The notes: generated by a model from the letters alone, not told the origin. A stretch of 64,000 bases of DNA from Lampris incognitus (GCF_029633865.1 NC_079219.1:50627682-50691681), one strand, 5' to 3'; shown: positions 34,471-46,454, counted from the stretch's first letter. Made by a program: numbers and translations.

Positions 34471-35990
34471 TCGTTTAAACTTTTAACACAAAATATCAGA
34501 AACAAAGCCGGGGAGAACTGGATGTTCAAATTGATTTACTTGTCAGTTTCATTCATTCATGCATCCTCTCATTTCATTCAGGTAAATTACATTAGAGTTT
34601 AATAATAGAGTAATAATAATAATGACCTCCCAGCAGAAACGAGGCTTTGGGGTTTAGTCTGGCCAATCCTAGTAGCTGATTAGTCTAAACAGTTCACCTA
34701 GTTCATTACTGTAACATTTGAAGGCATAATAAAATAGCCTCTATCTGTAACATAAATAGGATCATTCACAAGTTGGTACGAGCAGCAACTTGGACTTTTT
34801 GGTTTAAGGGAAAAGATTTCATCTTCTCCTATACAGGAATGGCCTCTTCTCCCTCAGGTCAAACAAGGCGATGCTCCATCTTTCCTCTGTTCCTCTTTTT
34901 GATTCCGATGTCTTCTTAATCTTGACTGAGTCTAGGAGGCCCTTTAACAGCAATGCTTTGAGACAACAGCCCTAATGCAAGAACTTCCCCTTCCATTTCT
35001 CTTGAATTTGTTCTCGCAAGGTGTTGGTAAGAGGAATTAATTTTGGATCATAAAACAACTTTAACCAACTAAAACTGTTCTTACATATGTGCCTGGTATG
35101 ACAAATGGCAGTTTACCTAAACTGAAATTTGAGAGTCAGTGACTCTTCAGTTAATACTGTTAGCGCCTAAGAAAATATAATAGTACAGGACAGCTTACTG
35201 TTATGAAAAAATAAAAAAACTTGGGATGAATCTGAGTAAAGACTGGTGCTAGCTGGTACCACCTTTATATAGATACATGATGCTAAGAAAGATCTAAAAA
35301 TAAAAAAATGACATTACAAACACAAGGAATAGTAGTTGGAAAAAGGAGAGCATTTCTTTTCAAGTCATCTCTTGCATTCTGTCAATTTACAAATTAATTG
35401 TCGTTTAAAGATTGTTGTGAAATTTTTACAAATTTGGCTGAGGATTTGATAGTCCCACACAACAACAACTACTAAAATGCAGAATTAAAAAAGGATTCAT
35501 GATTTGGATATTTGAGAATTAGCTATTATTCTAAGTTCACCATCGATGGAAAGTATCAAAAGGGACATTTGTTTGCATGTCAATGTTAAGGATTGTAGCT
35601 CTAAGAATAATATTAATTTGACCAAGAACCGTTCTATTTTAACACAATGGCAAGGTGGGCTAGTTAGCTGCACCAACGCAGTGATGTTTTCAAACATACT
35701 GAAAACTTTGTTCCTTGTTAGCAGCATTACAAAAAAACTGAACCAATGTGACAGGTGCTACAAGTTATTTTTGGGTTGGAAAGACCAACTAACAATTTTA
35801 CATGAATGCCTGCCATGGCCTGCGGGTTCAATATGTTCACATGTGCTGTACTTATGCACTGTAAACATCAGAGCAGGTTTGACTTAGTTTATTCAGGCAT
35901 TTGTATTGCAGAGGAAACTGGTATATTTGCCAAAAGACTAGTATGTATTGATGTATGCTCAATAATCCAGGCAAGGAAATCACAGAGAAA
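34471..35990. other. Intergenic stretch, nothing recognised
   Basis: Between the CpG-rich region and the 3' flank of mrps12. Generic AT-rich sequence with short chance ORFs on both strands and no repeat family I can name. Confidence 0.5.
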
Positions 35991-36004
35991 TCACTGACTG
36001 CAGG

Positions 36005-36110
36005 TAGGATTGAGCTGCAGTCAGTTGAGACTGAAGAGGTCACTTAGATGAGTGATGAAACGTTTCTCTCAATAAATGTAGTGTCCAGATGAACTGATTC
36101 AACTTTCTGT
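36005..36110 (-). mobile_element. Penelope-like terminal fragment
   Basis: Carries ACTGAAGAGGTCACTTAGAT, GAGTGATGAAACGTTTC and TCCAGATGAACTGATTCAA, the terminal block seen at 30.5, 31.7, 38.1, 44.9 and 63.1 kb. Confidence 0.75.
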
Positions 36111-36374
36111 GAAAAGACTGGTATATTTGTCAAAAGTTGTATTTTATCATAAAGAGTAATAGTAGCAATTGCTCCAATTACCAAAGTCTGGAACAATGAT
36201 ATACATAATTTGAAAGACCCATCATAGCATTCAAACAACTTTAAAATTTCCACAATTACTTTGAAAGATTTACAATGTACACTCATGAGAATGGAATTAA
36301 GATAATATTTATGGATTAAAGCATACACACATATATACATCATCTGCTAATCACCTCACCCCACTGGCACAAGA

Positions 36375-37294
36375 CTACTGCTTCTTCTTCACCACGTGAG
36401 CACAGTCGTATTTGCCTCGGACGACAGTCAGTTTGACCCCGGGCAGGTCCTGCGTCTTGCCACCCTGCACCAGCACCACATTATGTTCCTGGAGGTTGTG
36501 TCCCTCCCCTGGAATATAGACTACTACCTCCTTTCCATTGGACAGGCGCACACGGGCACATTTACGGTTCGCCGAGTTGGGTTTCTTGGGTTTGCGGATC
36601 ATGGTCTTCAGAACGACTGCCTTCATCTGGGGCCGGCCACACATGGCACTGACACGTTTAGGACGAGGTGGAGGCTTCCCTTGACGGTGCATCTGATTCA
36701 AGGTGGCCATGGTTCTAGATAGGATAGGTGCGGTCCACATGGAGGCAGACTGAGAAACTGGAAAGATACACAGTTGGCTAATGTAAAACTAATAAACCTT
36801 ATCTGTACAGTAATTTTAAAAGAAAATGAAAAATGCAAGAAAAAAAAGAATAGCGTTACACAATAACAACACAGGAAAATGAATCAGGAACTGGTGCTAG
36901 TAGAGATGCCTGACTTGAAAAATGAAGAAGCAACCTAAAATAGCCCAACAACACATTTGTTTGGCTGTACACACACAGGATTTGGAATGTTCAGCATATT
37001 TCAGATTTCCCTCAAGTCAGTTTCATTGCTTGTCACTTCTGTCACCGCCTGCCTCCTTTTTAAATGTTACATTAACATTCAGCCGATTTGATTTTCACTA
37101 CATTAACATTCAGCTGATTTTCACCCTTTGCAAGAATAACACCAACTGTTTAGGAAAAATGGTGTCTTTTATCAGGAACATGGCATTAAACCTCCCTGAC
37201 AATTTGTATGAAACAGATGAACTCTGGTAAACTGTGAACTTGCCTTGTAACAGCGACGTCAACACTGGTCTCAAACTCCAAAATGACATCATCC
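36375..37294 (-). CDS. mrps12: Mitochondrial ribosomal protein S12 (uS12m)
   Basis: Two coding exons: 37244-37292 (ATG at 37292; exon begins at 37294) and 36375-36757. Total 143 residues. The N-terminus ([16 protein letters not shown]) is basic and hydrophobic, like a mitochondrial import signal. The mature part shows [39 protein letters not shown] and [18 protein letters not shown], the hallmark uS12 segments at the decoding centre; PNSANRK is in the conserved loop. Human MRPS12 is 138 residues, so it looks whole. The intron donor reads CAAG/GCAAGT, a GC-AG intron, the only choice that keeps phase. An acceptor (TTTGTTTCAG) two bases upstream of ATG shows that a noncoding 5' exon exists, probably near 38.8 kb. 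Acts in mitochondrial translation as part of the small subunit. Confidence 0.95.
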
Positions 37295-38049
37295 CTGAAA
37301 CAAAACAAGGAGGACTGTGAAGCCAGATAGAACTTGATTATCTTACAAAATGCCTTACAATTAGTCCAGACTAAAATGTTGACTTTTAAATTGTATATAA
37401 TGAACTTTTCACTGAGACAGAAAAATTAAAAAAAAAAATTTTTTTTTATTATTATTCTTATTTCTATTTCTTTGTGGTGATTTTCTGTCTATCTAAAAAT
37501 GACCCAGGCTGTGTTGACCAGTGGATGACAGTCAAGGCAGGAGGCCGGCTTCCATGGCTGGTTCAATAGTTTACCAGCCACTTTCACTATTTCAATAGCA
37601 GAGGTGACTTTCTTCAGTGTTTATTTGCCTACTTTTATTCAAATACCTTTACTGTCGGTGTCCAATACTGAGCCATCCCTCTACCTGCAGTTAATATTTT
37701 ATGCTCTTCTTACATAATCTGCCGGTTATACGGATATAAATCTACTTTGTGCTTTGATTCTTCGACGGTATTCTCCACCTCTTGGAGCTCTCAGACACAC
37801 TTACACTAGCATGACATGCACGCTTGGCTATATGACCACCATTCTGCCAATAGCTAAGGTTTTGGAGTCGCTTTGGCTAAAAGCATCTACCAATGAGTAA
37901 AGATAATTTAAATATGGTTGTTAAGATTATGAACACAGCAGCCATTATATAAAGAGAGATCAGCATTTGTTTTCTGAGGGATGTTAATCGCGTGATTAAT
38001 TAATGCCATCTCAGGTGTTAGCTGTGCATACAGACCTGCTCATATAATC

Positions 38050-38285
38050 ACAGAAAGGTGAATCAGTTCATCGGGACACAACGTTTGTTGAGAGAAACGT
38101 TTCATCACTCATCTCAGTGACCTCTTCAGTCTCACCTGACTACAGGCACCCCCACCCTTATAAACAATACAGCAGCTCAACGACCCAAACCAACGATCAG
38201 TCTCATATGCAAACATTCCCCAAACCTCTTTGAATAGTACACATGGCCATTGTGACTGTAGTTAATGGTCACGGCCATTTTCTTA
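38050..38285 (+). mobile_element. Penelope-like terminal fragment
   Basis: Begins with GTGAATCAGTTCATC and includes AGAAACGTTTCATCACTCAT and TAAACAATACAGCAGC, the same terminal block as at 30518 and 63050. Probably within the mrps12 5' UTR intron. Confidence 0.75.
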
Positions 38286-38289
38286 TTAA

Positions 38290-38650
38290 TCCGACAGATT
38301 CAAAAGAAGCTAGAGACTTGGTTAGTCTTAGTTCGACAGGAAGACGGGTCCATAGTGCGGGGACTCTAACAACCCCACCACCCTTAGTGACAGACCGAGA
38401 CCTGGGAATAACCAGCAGGGCTCCACCTGCGGAAGGAGAAGGCCAATAAATCAGAAACGGATGCAGGAGAAAGACCGTTAAAGGGCTTAAAATGAGCAAT
38501 GGATTTTTAAAAAGCAATTCCAAGTATAACAGGGAGCCAGTGTAGGGAGGCAAGCACAGGAGTGATGTGGTCGTCATGCCTCTTCGTCGCGGTAACGAAC
38601 CGAGCAGCGGCGCGTTGTACCGACTGCAGACGGCGGAGGGGACTTAACCG
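38290..38650 (-). mobile_element. L2/CR1-like LINE 3' fragment
   Basis: Minus strand encodes LLVIPRSRSVTKGGG and related C-terminal RT residues, and shares CAGGGAGCCAGTGTAGGGAG and CCTGGGAATAACCAGCAG with the longer copy at 55628-59000. Directly follows the Penelope fragment. Confidence 0.75.
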
Positions 38651-38869
38651 TCCTTGCACAGAACACAAGCGTCAACCGCTAACGCACACTGCCAGACCAC
38701 ATCCGCCACATTACTCTTGCTTTCATCGTACCTGCTTTGAGAATCCCAACTGACGACCAGCGGAATATGAGTGTCGTCTCGCTAAAAATAGGTAGATAAT
38801 CTGTGAAATGACTTGCCAGCCAGCTATCGCAATAAAACGAATTGTTAAGGAGTCAGCACGGCAAGGACT

Positions 38870-38925
38870 AGTGGATACCGGAAGTATTAATCGTATGAGC
38901 CATTTCAACTGTTTCCGGTTCAGAT
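38870..38925 (-). promoter_or_regulatory. ETS-type motifs at the probable mrps12 promoter
   Basis: ACCGGAAGTA at about 38877 and its inverted relative TTTCCGGTTC at about 38909 match the core bound by ETS factors such as GABP/NRF-2. These factors commonly drive nuclear genes for mitochondrial proteins. They lie upstream of the noncoding leader needed by mrps12. The assignment is an inference. Confidence 0.45.
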
Positions 38926-39059
38926 AACAGCTTGACTACAGTTTATGCCATAGACATGCACTGTTGCCCCCTAGTGGAGGAGCGTTGACATGTTCTCTCG
39001 GCAGGCGTCACATACGAACTGGATGATAGGGTGACCAGACGTCCCGGTTTGTCCGGGTC

Positions 39060-40525
39060 TCACCCTCTCTGACACAGAAATTAAATGCCTACTCTTTGCA
39101 GATGATCTAATATTATTAGCTCCATCTAAGGGGGCATTACAACAGTAACTGGATCATCTGCTGTCAAACCTGCACTCTGACGGTTAATCTGAAAAAGACT
39201 AGAATTATGGTCTTCCGGAGATGACCCAGGTGTCAGGAAACCCCAATAGGTTCATACTAGGCTCCACTGACATAGAACACACACACACACAACTACACAT
39301 ATTTGGGGCTAATAATTACCTCTACAGGAAATTTCAATCACACCATTAATGATCTCATAGACAAGGGAAGAAGGGCTTTCTATACTATGAAAAAAAGTCT
39401 TAGATTGGTTTAGTGTTAGAATATGACTCAAAATATTCAAATCCATAATTTAACCAATCCCCTAGTAAATCGAGACTTTGAAAAATGGGACAAACACCCA
39501 ATCGAAACCCTGCACACTGAGATTTGCAAGAGCATTCTCAGAGTACACAGGAACACGCCCAACAATGGATGCCGAGCAGAACTAGGCCAATTTCCCCTGT
39601 TAATTAAGATGCAAAAAAAGAACAATCAAATTTCACAAACACCTAAAAGCAAGTGACCACAACTCCTACCAATACAAAGCTCTCTATTACCAAGAGGAAA
39701 ACAAAGAGAGGAGTCCCCTCAGCCAGCTGGTCCTGAGGCTCAGCTCAGCCAACAGCACAATGCATCAGGACAGCCCCCACACAATCTGGCCCAACCAAAT
39801 TATAGCTAAAGAAAAACAAAATTACATTAAACATTGGATATCTATCACAACAACTCAAAGAAAACTTCGATCCTACTTAGCTCTAAACAGACAATACACG
39901 ATGGCAGAGTATGTGACCAGCGTGACTGATCAGAAAGTGAGAAAGACATGAACTATGTACAGACTCAGTGATCACAGCGTGGCCATAAAGACTGATCGAC
40001 ACAGGCAGAGCTGCTGCCCAGAGAAGACAGGCTGTGTCAGCTCTGTCCACAGAGAGAGGTGGTGACACAGCAACACTTCCTGCTACAATGCAGCACATAT
40101 GAAGACTTAAGAACAAAATTCTTTACAAATATTAAATGCAAATTCCAAGATGTTGATATAGTCTCTGACCAGACTAAAATAAAACATGTATTTGGGGGGA
40201 AATGGTGTCAGCACCATAGATGCAGCAAGATATGTCAGGTCATGACACAGCCTAAGAAACCACCAGCACAACACGTGACAGCTGTACTTGTCTCCTCACA
40301 ACTCATGCTCTACCTTTTGATCTACTTCTCTTTCTTTCTTTATTGTTATTGTTATTGTTGTTTCTTTATTGATCGGTATAATGTTGTGTTAATGTTCATT
40401 ATTACTGTTATTGTGAACTGTCCAAATTGCACTTTGATGCTTTGGCAACATTGTTTCGCAAACTTTCACGACAAAAAAAGCCCTTTGAATTGAAATTGAA
40501 TTGAATTGAATTGAATTGAATTGAG
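39060..40525 (+). mobile_element. Non-LTR LINE, 5'-truncated, with AATTG tail
   Basis: Plus strand shows KCLLFADDLILLAPSKGALQ (RT catalytic box), then YTYLGLIITSTGNFNHTIND, FEKWDKHPIETLHTEICKSI and RNTPNNGCRAELGQFPLLIK (39423-39656), and a C-terminal region to about 40300. Several stops interrupt it. It ends in five or six copies of AATTG at 40484-40523, a typical LINE tail. Clade unresolved (Tx1- or I-like). Confidence 0.7.
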
Positions 40526-40622
40526 AGAGAGTGAGAGACAGAGAGAAGACAAAGAGAGAGAGAGACAGATGGAGATAGAGAGCCAGAGAGAGAAGACAAA
40601 GAGAGAGAGAAAGAGAGAGCAC
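40526..40622. repeat. GA-rich simple repeat
   Basis: Purine tract of GAGA, AGAC and AAAGAGAG blocks directly after the LINE tail. Confidence 0.85.
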
Positions 40623-40864
40623 AAGGGGGCGGCGGAGGTAACTTTTGTGAGTCAGCAATTAATAGTCAGTAAATTCTCTTATCAGGTAAAATGAGGTAGA
40701 CATAACAATCAATCACAATATCTGAGAATTGATTGTCCAGCTTGTACTGACCAAACTCATAGCATCAAGAAGCCTGTTTTGTGAGATCACTACCTACTTG
40801 AGTGTCATTTCAGATATTGCTTTCACTGTATCAGATACTTGCTGCTCTAACCCAGCCACCGAGG

Positions 40865-43259
40865 GCGCAATGGTGATGGACAGTTTGACAAATGAGATCG
40901 GGCAGGAGTCTCCATGGACCATGATATTTTTGGATGACATTGTGATCTGTAGCGAGAGTAGGGTGCAGGTTGAGGAGAGCCTGGAGAGGTGGAGGAATGC
41001 ACTGGGGTGAAGATGAATGAAAGTTAGTAGGAGCAAGACAGAATATACATATGCGTGAATGAGAGGGAGGGCAGCAGAATGATGAGGATGCAAGGACTAG
41101 AGGTGATGAAGGTGGATGAGTTTAAATACTTGGGGTCAACTGTTCAAAGTAACAGAGAGTGTGAAAGACAGGTGAAGAAGTGATTTGTGACAGAAGGATA
41201 CCAGCAAGAGTTAAAGGGAAGGTTTACAAGATGGTTGTTGGGCATGTGGGTGAAGGGAACAGAGGTGATGAGGAGGTGATGGGTAGGTATGGTGTCAAGG
41301 AGAGAAATGTGGAAGGACAGATGGTGGTGGATTTTGCAAAGGGGACGGAAATGACTGTGGTGAATACATGTTTCAAGAAGAGGGAGAAACACAGGGTGAT
41401 GTATAAGAGTGGAGGAAAGTGCACACAGGTGGACTATATCTTATGTAGAAGGCGCGATCTGAAAGGGATTAGAGACTGCAAGGTGGTGACAGGGGAGAAC
41501 GTAGCTAGACAGCATCAGATAGTGGTCTGTAGGATGACTTTGGCTATGAAGAAGAGGAAGAGAGTGAAAGCAGAGCCAAGACTCAAATGGTGGAAGTTGA
41601 AGAAGGAAGACTGTTGTGTGGAGTTCAGGGAGGAGTTAAGGGAGGAGTTAAGACAGGCACTGGGTGGTAGTCAAGAGTTGCTGGATGGCTGGGCAACCAC
41701 TGCAGAAATAGTGAGAGAGACAGCTAGGAAGGTACTTGGTGTGTCATCAGGATAGAGGAAGGAAGGAAGACAAGGAGACTTGGTGGTGGAACGAGGAAGT
41801 ACATGGAAGTATACAGAGGAAGAGGTTGGCAAAGAAGAAGTGGGATAGTCAGAGAGATGACGAAAGTAGACAGGAGTACAAGGAGATGCAGCGTAAAGCA
41901 AAGAGAGAGGTGGCAAAGGGAAAGGTGTATGGTGAGCTGTATGACAGGTTAGACACTAAGGAAGGAGAAAAGGACTTGTGCCAATTGGCTAGACAGAGGG
42001 ACCAAGCTGCAAAGGATGTGCAGCAGGTTAGGGAGATCAAGGATAGAGATGGAAATGTGCTGACAAGCGAGGAGAGTGTGCTAAGAAGGTGGAAGGAGTA
42101 CTTTGAGGGGCTGATGAATGAAGAAAATGAGAGAGAAAGAAGGTTGGATGATGTGGGGATAGTGAATCAGGAAATGTGGTGGATTAGCAAGGAGGAAGTG
42201 AGGGCAGCTATGAAGAGGATGAAGAGTGGAAAGGCGGTTGGTCCTGATGACATACATGTGGAGGCATGGAGATGTTTAGGAGAGATGGCAGTGGAGTTTC
42301 TAACTAGATTGTTTAACACAATCTTGGAAAGTGAGAGGATGCCTGAGGAGTGGAGAAGAAGCATACTGGTACTGATTTTCAAGAATAAGGGCGATGTGCA
42401 GAACTGTAGCAACTACAGAGGTATGAAGTTGATCAACCACAGCATGAAGATATGGGAACGAGTATCAGAAGCTAGGTTAACAGGTAACGATTAGCGAGCA
42501 GCCAGACGGCCAGAGGGAGTTACACTGTGTCTTAGAGAAAGCATATGACAGGGTCCGAGAGAGGAGGTGTGGTATTGTATGAGGAAGTCAGGAGTTGCAG
42601 AGAAGTATGAAGGAGCGCTGCAGGATATGTATAAGGGAAGTGTGACAGTGGGGAGGTGTGTGATTAACAAGATCAGGCAGGAGTCTCCGTGGACTACGAT
42701 GTTTGCGGACGACATTGTGATCTGTAGTGAGAGTAAGGTGCAGGTTGAGGAGAGCCTGGGGAGGTGGAGGTATGCACTGGAGAGAAGAGGAATGAAAGTC
42801 AGTAGGAGCAAGATGGAATATGTAGCAGATAAGAATTTAAAAAATAATTTAATTTTTCAGAAAGCATCATTTCATTCCTTTCAGAGTTATGCACTTGCAC
42901 TCCTTGTATTCCATTTTCATAACATGATTTCAATGTAATTTCAGGTATGGTGCTAAGTTTATTGGTATAAGGTTAGTACAAATAGGTAAAGCAGGTTCTT
43001 GTCTGGATTAATTTGCGTCGATCGCTTGGTGATCCCAGCGATGGGGTAGCGGTGGGGAGAATCAGTGCTCCTCTCCGTCACTCAATACAGACGAGTGAAG
43101 GCGAAGGGTGTGTGCCAGTTTCTTCATTCCTCTCCCCTCACGATTTCCCCCGTATAAGGGCACAACAAATACCCATGCAGGAATGAGAGGGAGGACAGCG
43201 GAATTGTGAGGATGCAAGGAGTAGAGGTGATGAAGGCCTATGAGTTAAAATACTTGGGG
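40865..43259 (+). mobile_element. RTE LINE, rearranged copy
   Basis: Element order is scrambled. A late-RT block comes first (40865-41228: MDSLTNEIGQESPW, DDIVICSESRVQ). It switches at about 41237 into the endonuclease region and runs on through the linker and early RT (41240-42480: TCFKKREKHRVMYKSGGKCT, KSGKAVGPDDIHVEAW, NCSNYRGMKLI). A further late-RT block follows (42490-42835). An insertion splits it at 42836-43163, after which RTE sequence resumes to 43259. Long open stretches of 191 and 252 codons survive. Confidence 0.8.
42836..43163. mobile_element. Unidentified insertion within the RTE copy
   Basis: About 330 bp unrelated to RTE. It interrupts RTE sequence between the equivalent of GGAATA and GAATGAGAGG. 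It contains CGTCGATCGCTTGGTGATCC and near its right end TATAAGGGCACAACAA. No ORF and no clear terminal repeat. Confidence 0.45.
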
Positions 43260-44180
43260 TTGTTTGTATGCAAAATCACTTTTGCATACACACATTTTAT
43301 GTATTGTAGTCACATTAAATACAGATTGTTCCTTCTTAATGTTCACCCTTCAATTTTTCATCTGTTAAAATTCAACGGTTGAGAGAAACCGTCGCTAAGC
43401 ATTCATTTGGCTGGAAATCCATATAACAGTTTATGTAGCTGTAACAAAAAAGCTGTAGTGAGAGTAGGGTGCAGGTTGAGGAGAGCCTGGAGAGGTGGAG
43501 GTATACACTGGAGAGAAGAGGAATGAAAGTAGGAGCAAGACAGAATACATATGCGTGAATGAGAGGGAGGACAGTGGAATAGTAAGGATACAAGGAGTAG
43601 AGGTGAGGAGGGCGTATGAGTTTAAATACTTGGGGTCAACTGTTCAGAGTAACGGGGAGTGCAGAAGAGAGGTGAAGAAGAGAGTGCAGGCAGGGTGGAG
43701 TGGGTGGAGAAGAGTGTCAGGAGTGATTTGCGACAGAAGAGTACTAGCGAGCGTTAAAGGGAAAGTTTACAAGATGGTTGTGAGACCAGCTATGTTGTAT
43801 GGTTTGGAGACAGTGGCACTGATGAAAAGACAGGAGGTGGAGCTGGAGGTGGCAGAGTTGAAGATGCAAAGATTTTCATTGGGAGTGATGAAGAAGGACA
43901 GGATTAGGAACGTGTATATTAGAGGGACAGCTCAGGTTGGAGACAAAGCAAGTGAGGCAAGATTGAGATGGTTTGGACATGTGTGGAGGAGAGATGCTGG
44001 GTATATTGGGAGAAGGATGCTGAATATGGAGCTGCCAGGGAAGAGGAAAAGAGGAAGGCCAAAGAGGAGGTTTATGGATGTGGTGAGGGAGGACATGCAG
44101 GTGGCTGGTGTGACAGAGGAAGATGCAGAGGACAGGAAGAGATGGAAACGGATGATCCGCTGTGGTGACCCCTAATGGGA
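43260..44180 (+). mobile_element. Chimeric RTE copy, inverted twin of 21215-22137
   Basis: 43260-43452 is the same 190-bp non-RTE leader as at 21950-22137. 43453-44178 is the RTE 3' end (226-codon open stretch: EFKYLGSTVQSNGECRREVK, LYGLETVALMKRQE, RNVYIRGTAQV). It appears inserted in the RTE copy ending at 43259. Confidence 0.8.
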
Positions 44181-44185
44181 GCAGC

Positions 44186-44260
44186 TGAAAGTAGTGGTAG
44201 TCATAGTCGTAGTCGTGGTAGTAGTAGCAGTAGTAGTAGTGGTAGCAGTAGCAGTAGCAA

Positions 44261-44296
<36 letters not shown>

Positions 44297-44304
44297 CAGT
44301 AGCG

Positions 44305-44359
<55 letters not shown>

Positions 44360-44362
44360 ATA
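44186..44362. repeat. GTA/GCA trinucleotide tract after the RTE 3' end
   Basis: Over 50 mostly GTA, with GCA, triplets. It begins where other RTE copies have only a short GTAGTAGTA tail, so it looks like an expanded LINE tail. Poly-Ser and poly-Val ORFs here are artefacts. Confidence 0.9.
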
Positions 44363-44479
44363 CCTGCTGCTCTGTAACAGTAGTTAAGATGATTATGAAA
44401 ACTTCAGATATAAAATTGGCTTGCAGCTATTTTTTTTGTTTTTTACTTTTGTGGGCTGCATTTTATTTCTTCTAGATAG

Positions 44480-45060
44480 AGAGTTGAACCAGTTCATCTG
44501 GATACAACGTTTATTGACAGTATCCAGATGAACTAATTTAACCTTCTTTTATATTCTTACCTGGATTATCGAGCACGCATCAAGATATTTTCTCCTGGAC
44601 ATGATTAAGTAACACTACACTGTGTAATCAGCCTATATCTGTTTTACTGGCAACCAATCTTTTTTTTCTTTTTTTTATTAGGGCTATTAGGAAATTGTTT
44701 AGAGCTGATTAAATTAATAATCAGTGTGCAACACAGGAAATGATGGCTCTACAAATGCCTATACTGGAGCCATTCGCTAAGAAAAACATGGTCGAAACTA
44801 TGAAACGCGAGCGATGATGACATGACGAAGTTAAAAATTCAGTGTTCTGTCTTGATGCATGTTCAATAATCCAGGTAAGAAAATCAAAGAAAGTTGAATC
44901 AGTTCATCTGGATACAACTTTTATTGACAGATACATTTCACCACTCAGCTAAGTGACATCTTCAGTCTCAACTGACTGCAGGTATCCCCACCCTTATAAA
45001 CAATACAGTACAATACAGTGGCATAACGCCCGAAACCAGCGACCATTTTCTTATGCAAAT
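44480..45060 (+). mobile_element. Penelope-like terminal fragments, two pieces
   Basis: 44480-44545 is a tiny foldback of the terminal block (CAGTTCATCTGGATACAACG and its inverse). 44850-45060 is a fuller copy with the AATAATCCAGGTAAGAAAAT start, then TCAGTTCATCTGGA and ACATCTTCAGTCTCAACTGA. An RTE copy starts directly at its right edge. Confidence 0.7.
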
Positions 45061-45895
45061 ATGGATGTGATGGACAGGTTGTCGGACGAGATCAGGCAGG
45101 AGTCTCCATGGATGTTTGTGGAGGACATTGTGATCTGTCGTGAGAGTAGGGTGCACGTTGATGAAAGTCTGGAGAGGTGGAGGTATGCACTGGAGAGAAG
45201 AGGAATGAAAGTCGGTTGGAGCAAGGCGGAATACCTATGTGTGAATGAGAGGGGGGACAGTGGAATGGTGAGGATGCAAGGAGTAGAGGGGAAGAAGGCG
45301 TATGAGTTTAAATACTTGGGGTCAACTATTCAAAGTAACGGGGAGTGCAGAAGAGAGGTGAAGAAGAGAGTGCAGGCAGGGTGGAGTGGGTGGAGAAGAG
45401 TGTCAGGAGTGATTTGTGACAGAAAGGTACCAGCAAGAGTTAAAGGGATGGTTTACAGGATGGTTGCCAGACCAGCTATGTTATATGGTTTGGAGATGGT
45501 GGCACTGATGAAAAGACAGGAGGTGGAGGTGGAGGTGGCAGAGTTGAAGATGCTAAGATTTTCATTGGAATTGACGAAGAAGGACAGGATTAGGAACGAG
45601 TACATTAGAAGGACAGCTCAGGTTGGACGGGTTGGAGACAAAGCAAGAGAGGCAAGATTGAGATGGCTTGGACATGTGTGGAGGAGAGATGCTGGGTATA
45701 TTGGGAGAAGGATGCTGAATATGGAGCTGCCAGGGAAGAGGAAAAGAGGAAGGCCAAAGAGGAGGTTTATGGATGTGGTGGGGGGGGGGGGACATGCAGG
45801 TGGCTGGTGTGACAGAGGAAGACGCAGAAGACAGGAAGAGATGGAAACAGATGATCTGCTGTGGCGCCCCCTAATGGGATTAGCCAGAAGTAGTT
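45061..45895 (+). mobile_element. RTE LINE 3' copy, long ORF
   Basis: Plus-strand open stretch to 45918 in one frame, covering MDRLSDEIRQESPW, FVEDIVICRESRV, LYGLEMVALMKRQE and the GHVWRRDAGYIGRR end. A G run at about 45780 shifts the last part relative to other copies. 5'-truncated at the Penelope fragment. Confidence 0.85.
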
Positions 45896-45929
45896 GTAGT
45901 ATTAGGCACCTTACATAACTTCAGTGATT

Positions 45930-46095
45930 TATTATTTTGTGGGATTTCTACTTTTTTATTTGTGTTTTTTGTTATTATTCATTATTTTCTTATATTTAAT
46001 TTAAGAGCTGACAGAGCCAGGGCATATGCATTTCATTGCATTTGAAGGTACTTGGTATGTTTTATATGTATATGACAATAAAGTGAAACTTGAAC
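45930..46095 (+). mobile_element. LINE 3' tail fragment
   Basis: Ends ATGACAATAAAGTGAAACTT followed by GAACTTGAAC repeats, a common teleost LINE terminus with its polyadenylation signal. Confidence 0.55.
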
Positions 46096-46446
46096 TTGAA
46101 CTATTGTAAGTAGTTCTTGATAATTGATAAAGATTACATGTGCCAGCACGATGTTGCTTTATTCTAAAGCGGATCTCATTTTAAAGCAATAGTCCTGTTT
46201 TTGAAATATTGACACAATACCTCCAACAATATCGGAGTCCAAACCTTATCCCCCACTTCTGCTGACAGATTGAGTCCATCAACGATTCTTATCAGACATG
46301 ATATCGTTTTAACAACCGTCTCAAGTTGGTTAATGGAGAGCCGCCACATGTCCAAGGTCTAGTCCTTGAAAACAAACCTTCAGCAAAAACTTATCAACCT
46401 GCGAACTAGTAGGCTACTTATTAAACAAGTAACCAAGCTCCAGGTG

Positions 46447-46454
46447 TATATAAG
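46447..46454 (+). promoter_or_regulatory. TATA box of enpp7
   Basis: TATATAAG 48 bases upstream of the enpp7 ATG (46502). If used at the normal spacing the transcript starts near 46480, giving a 5' UTR of only about 20-25 bases. Confidence 0.55.

Noticed and set aside
44175-44475. Poly-Ser and poly-Val ORFs
   Set aside because: They are two frames of the GTA/GCA trinucleotide tract after an RTE copy.
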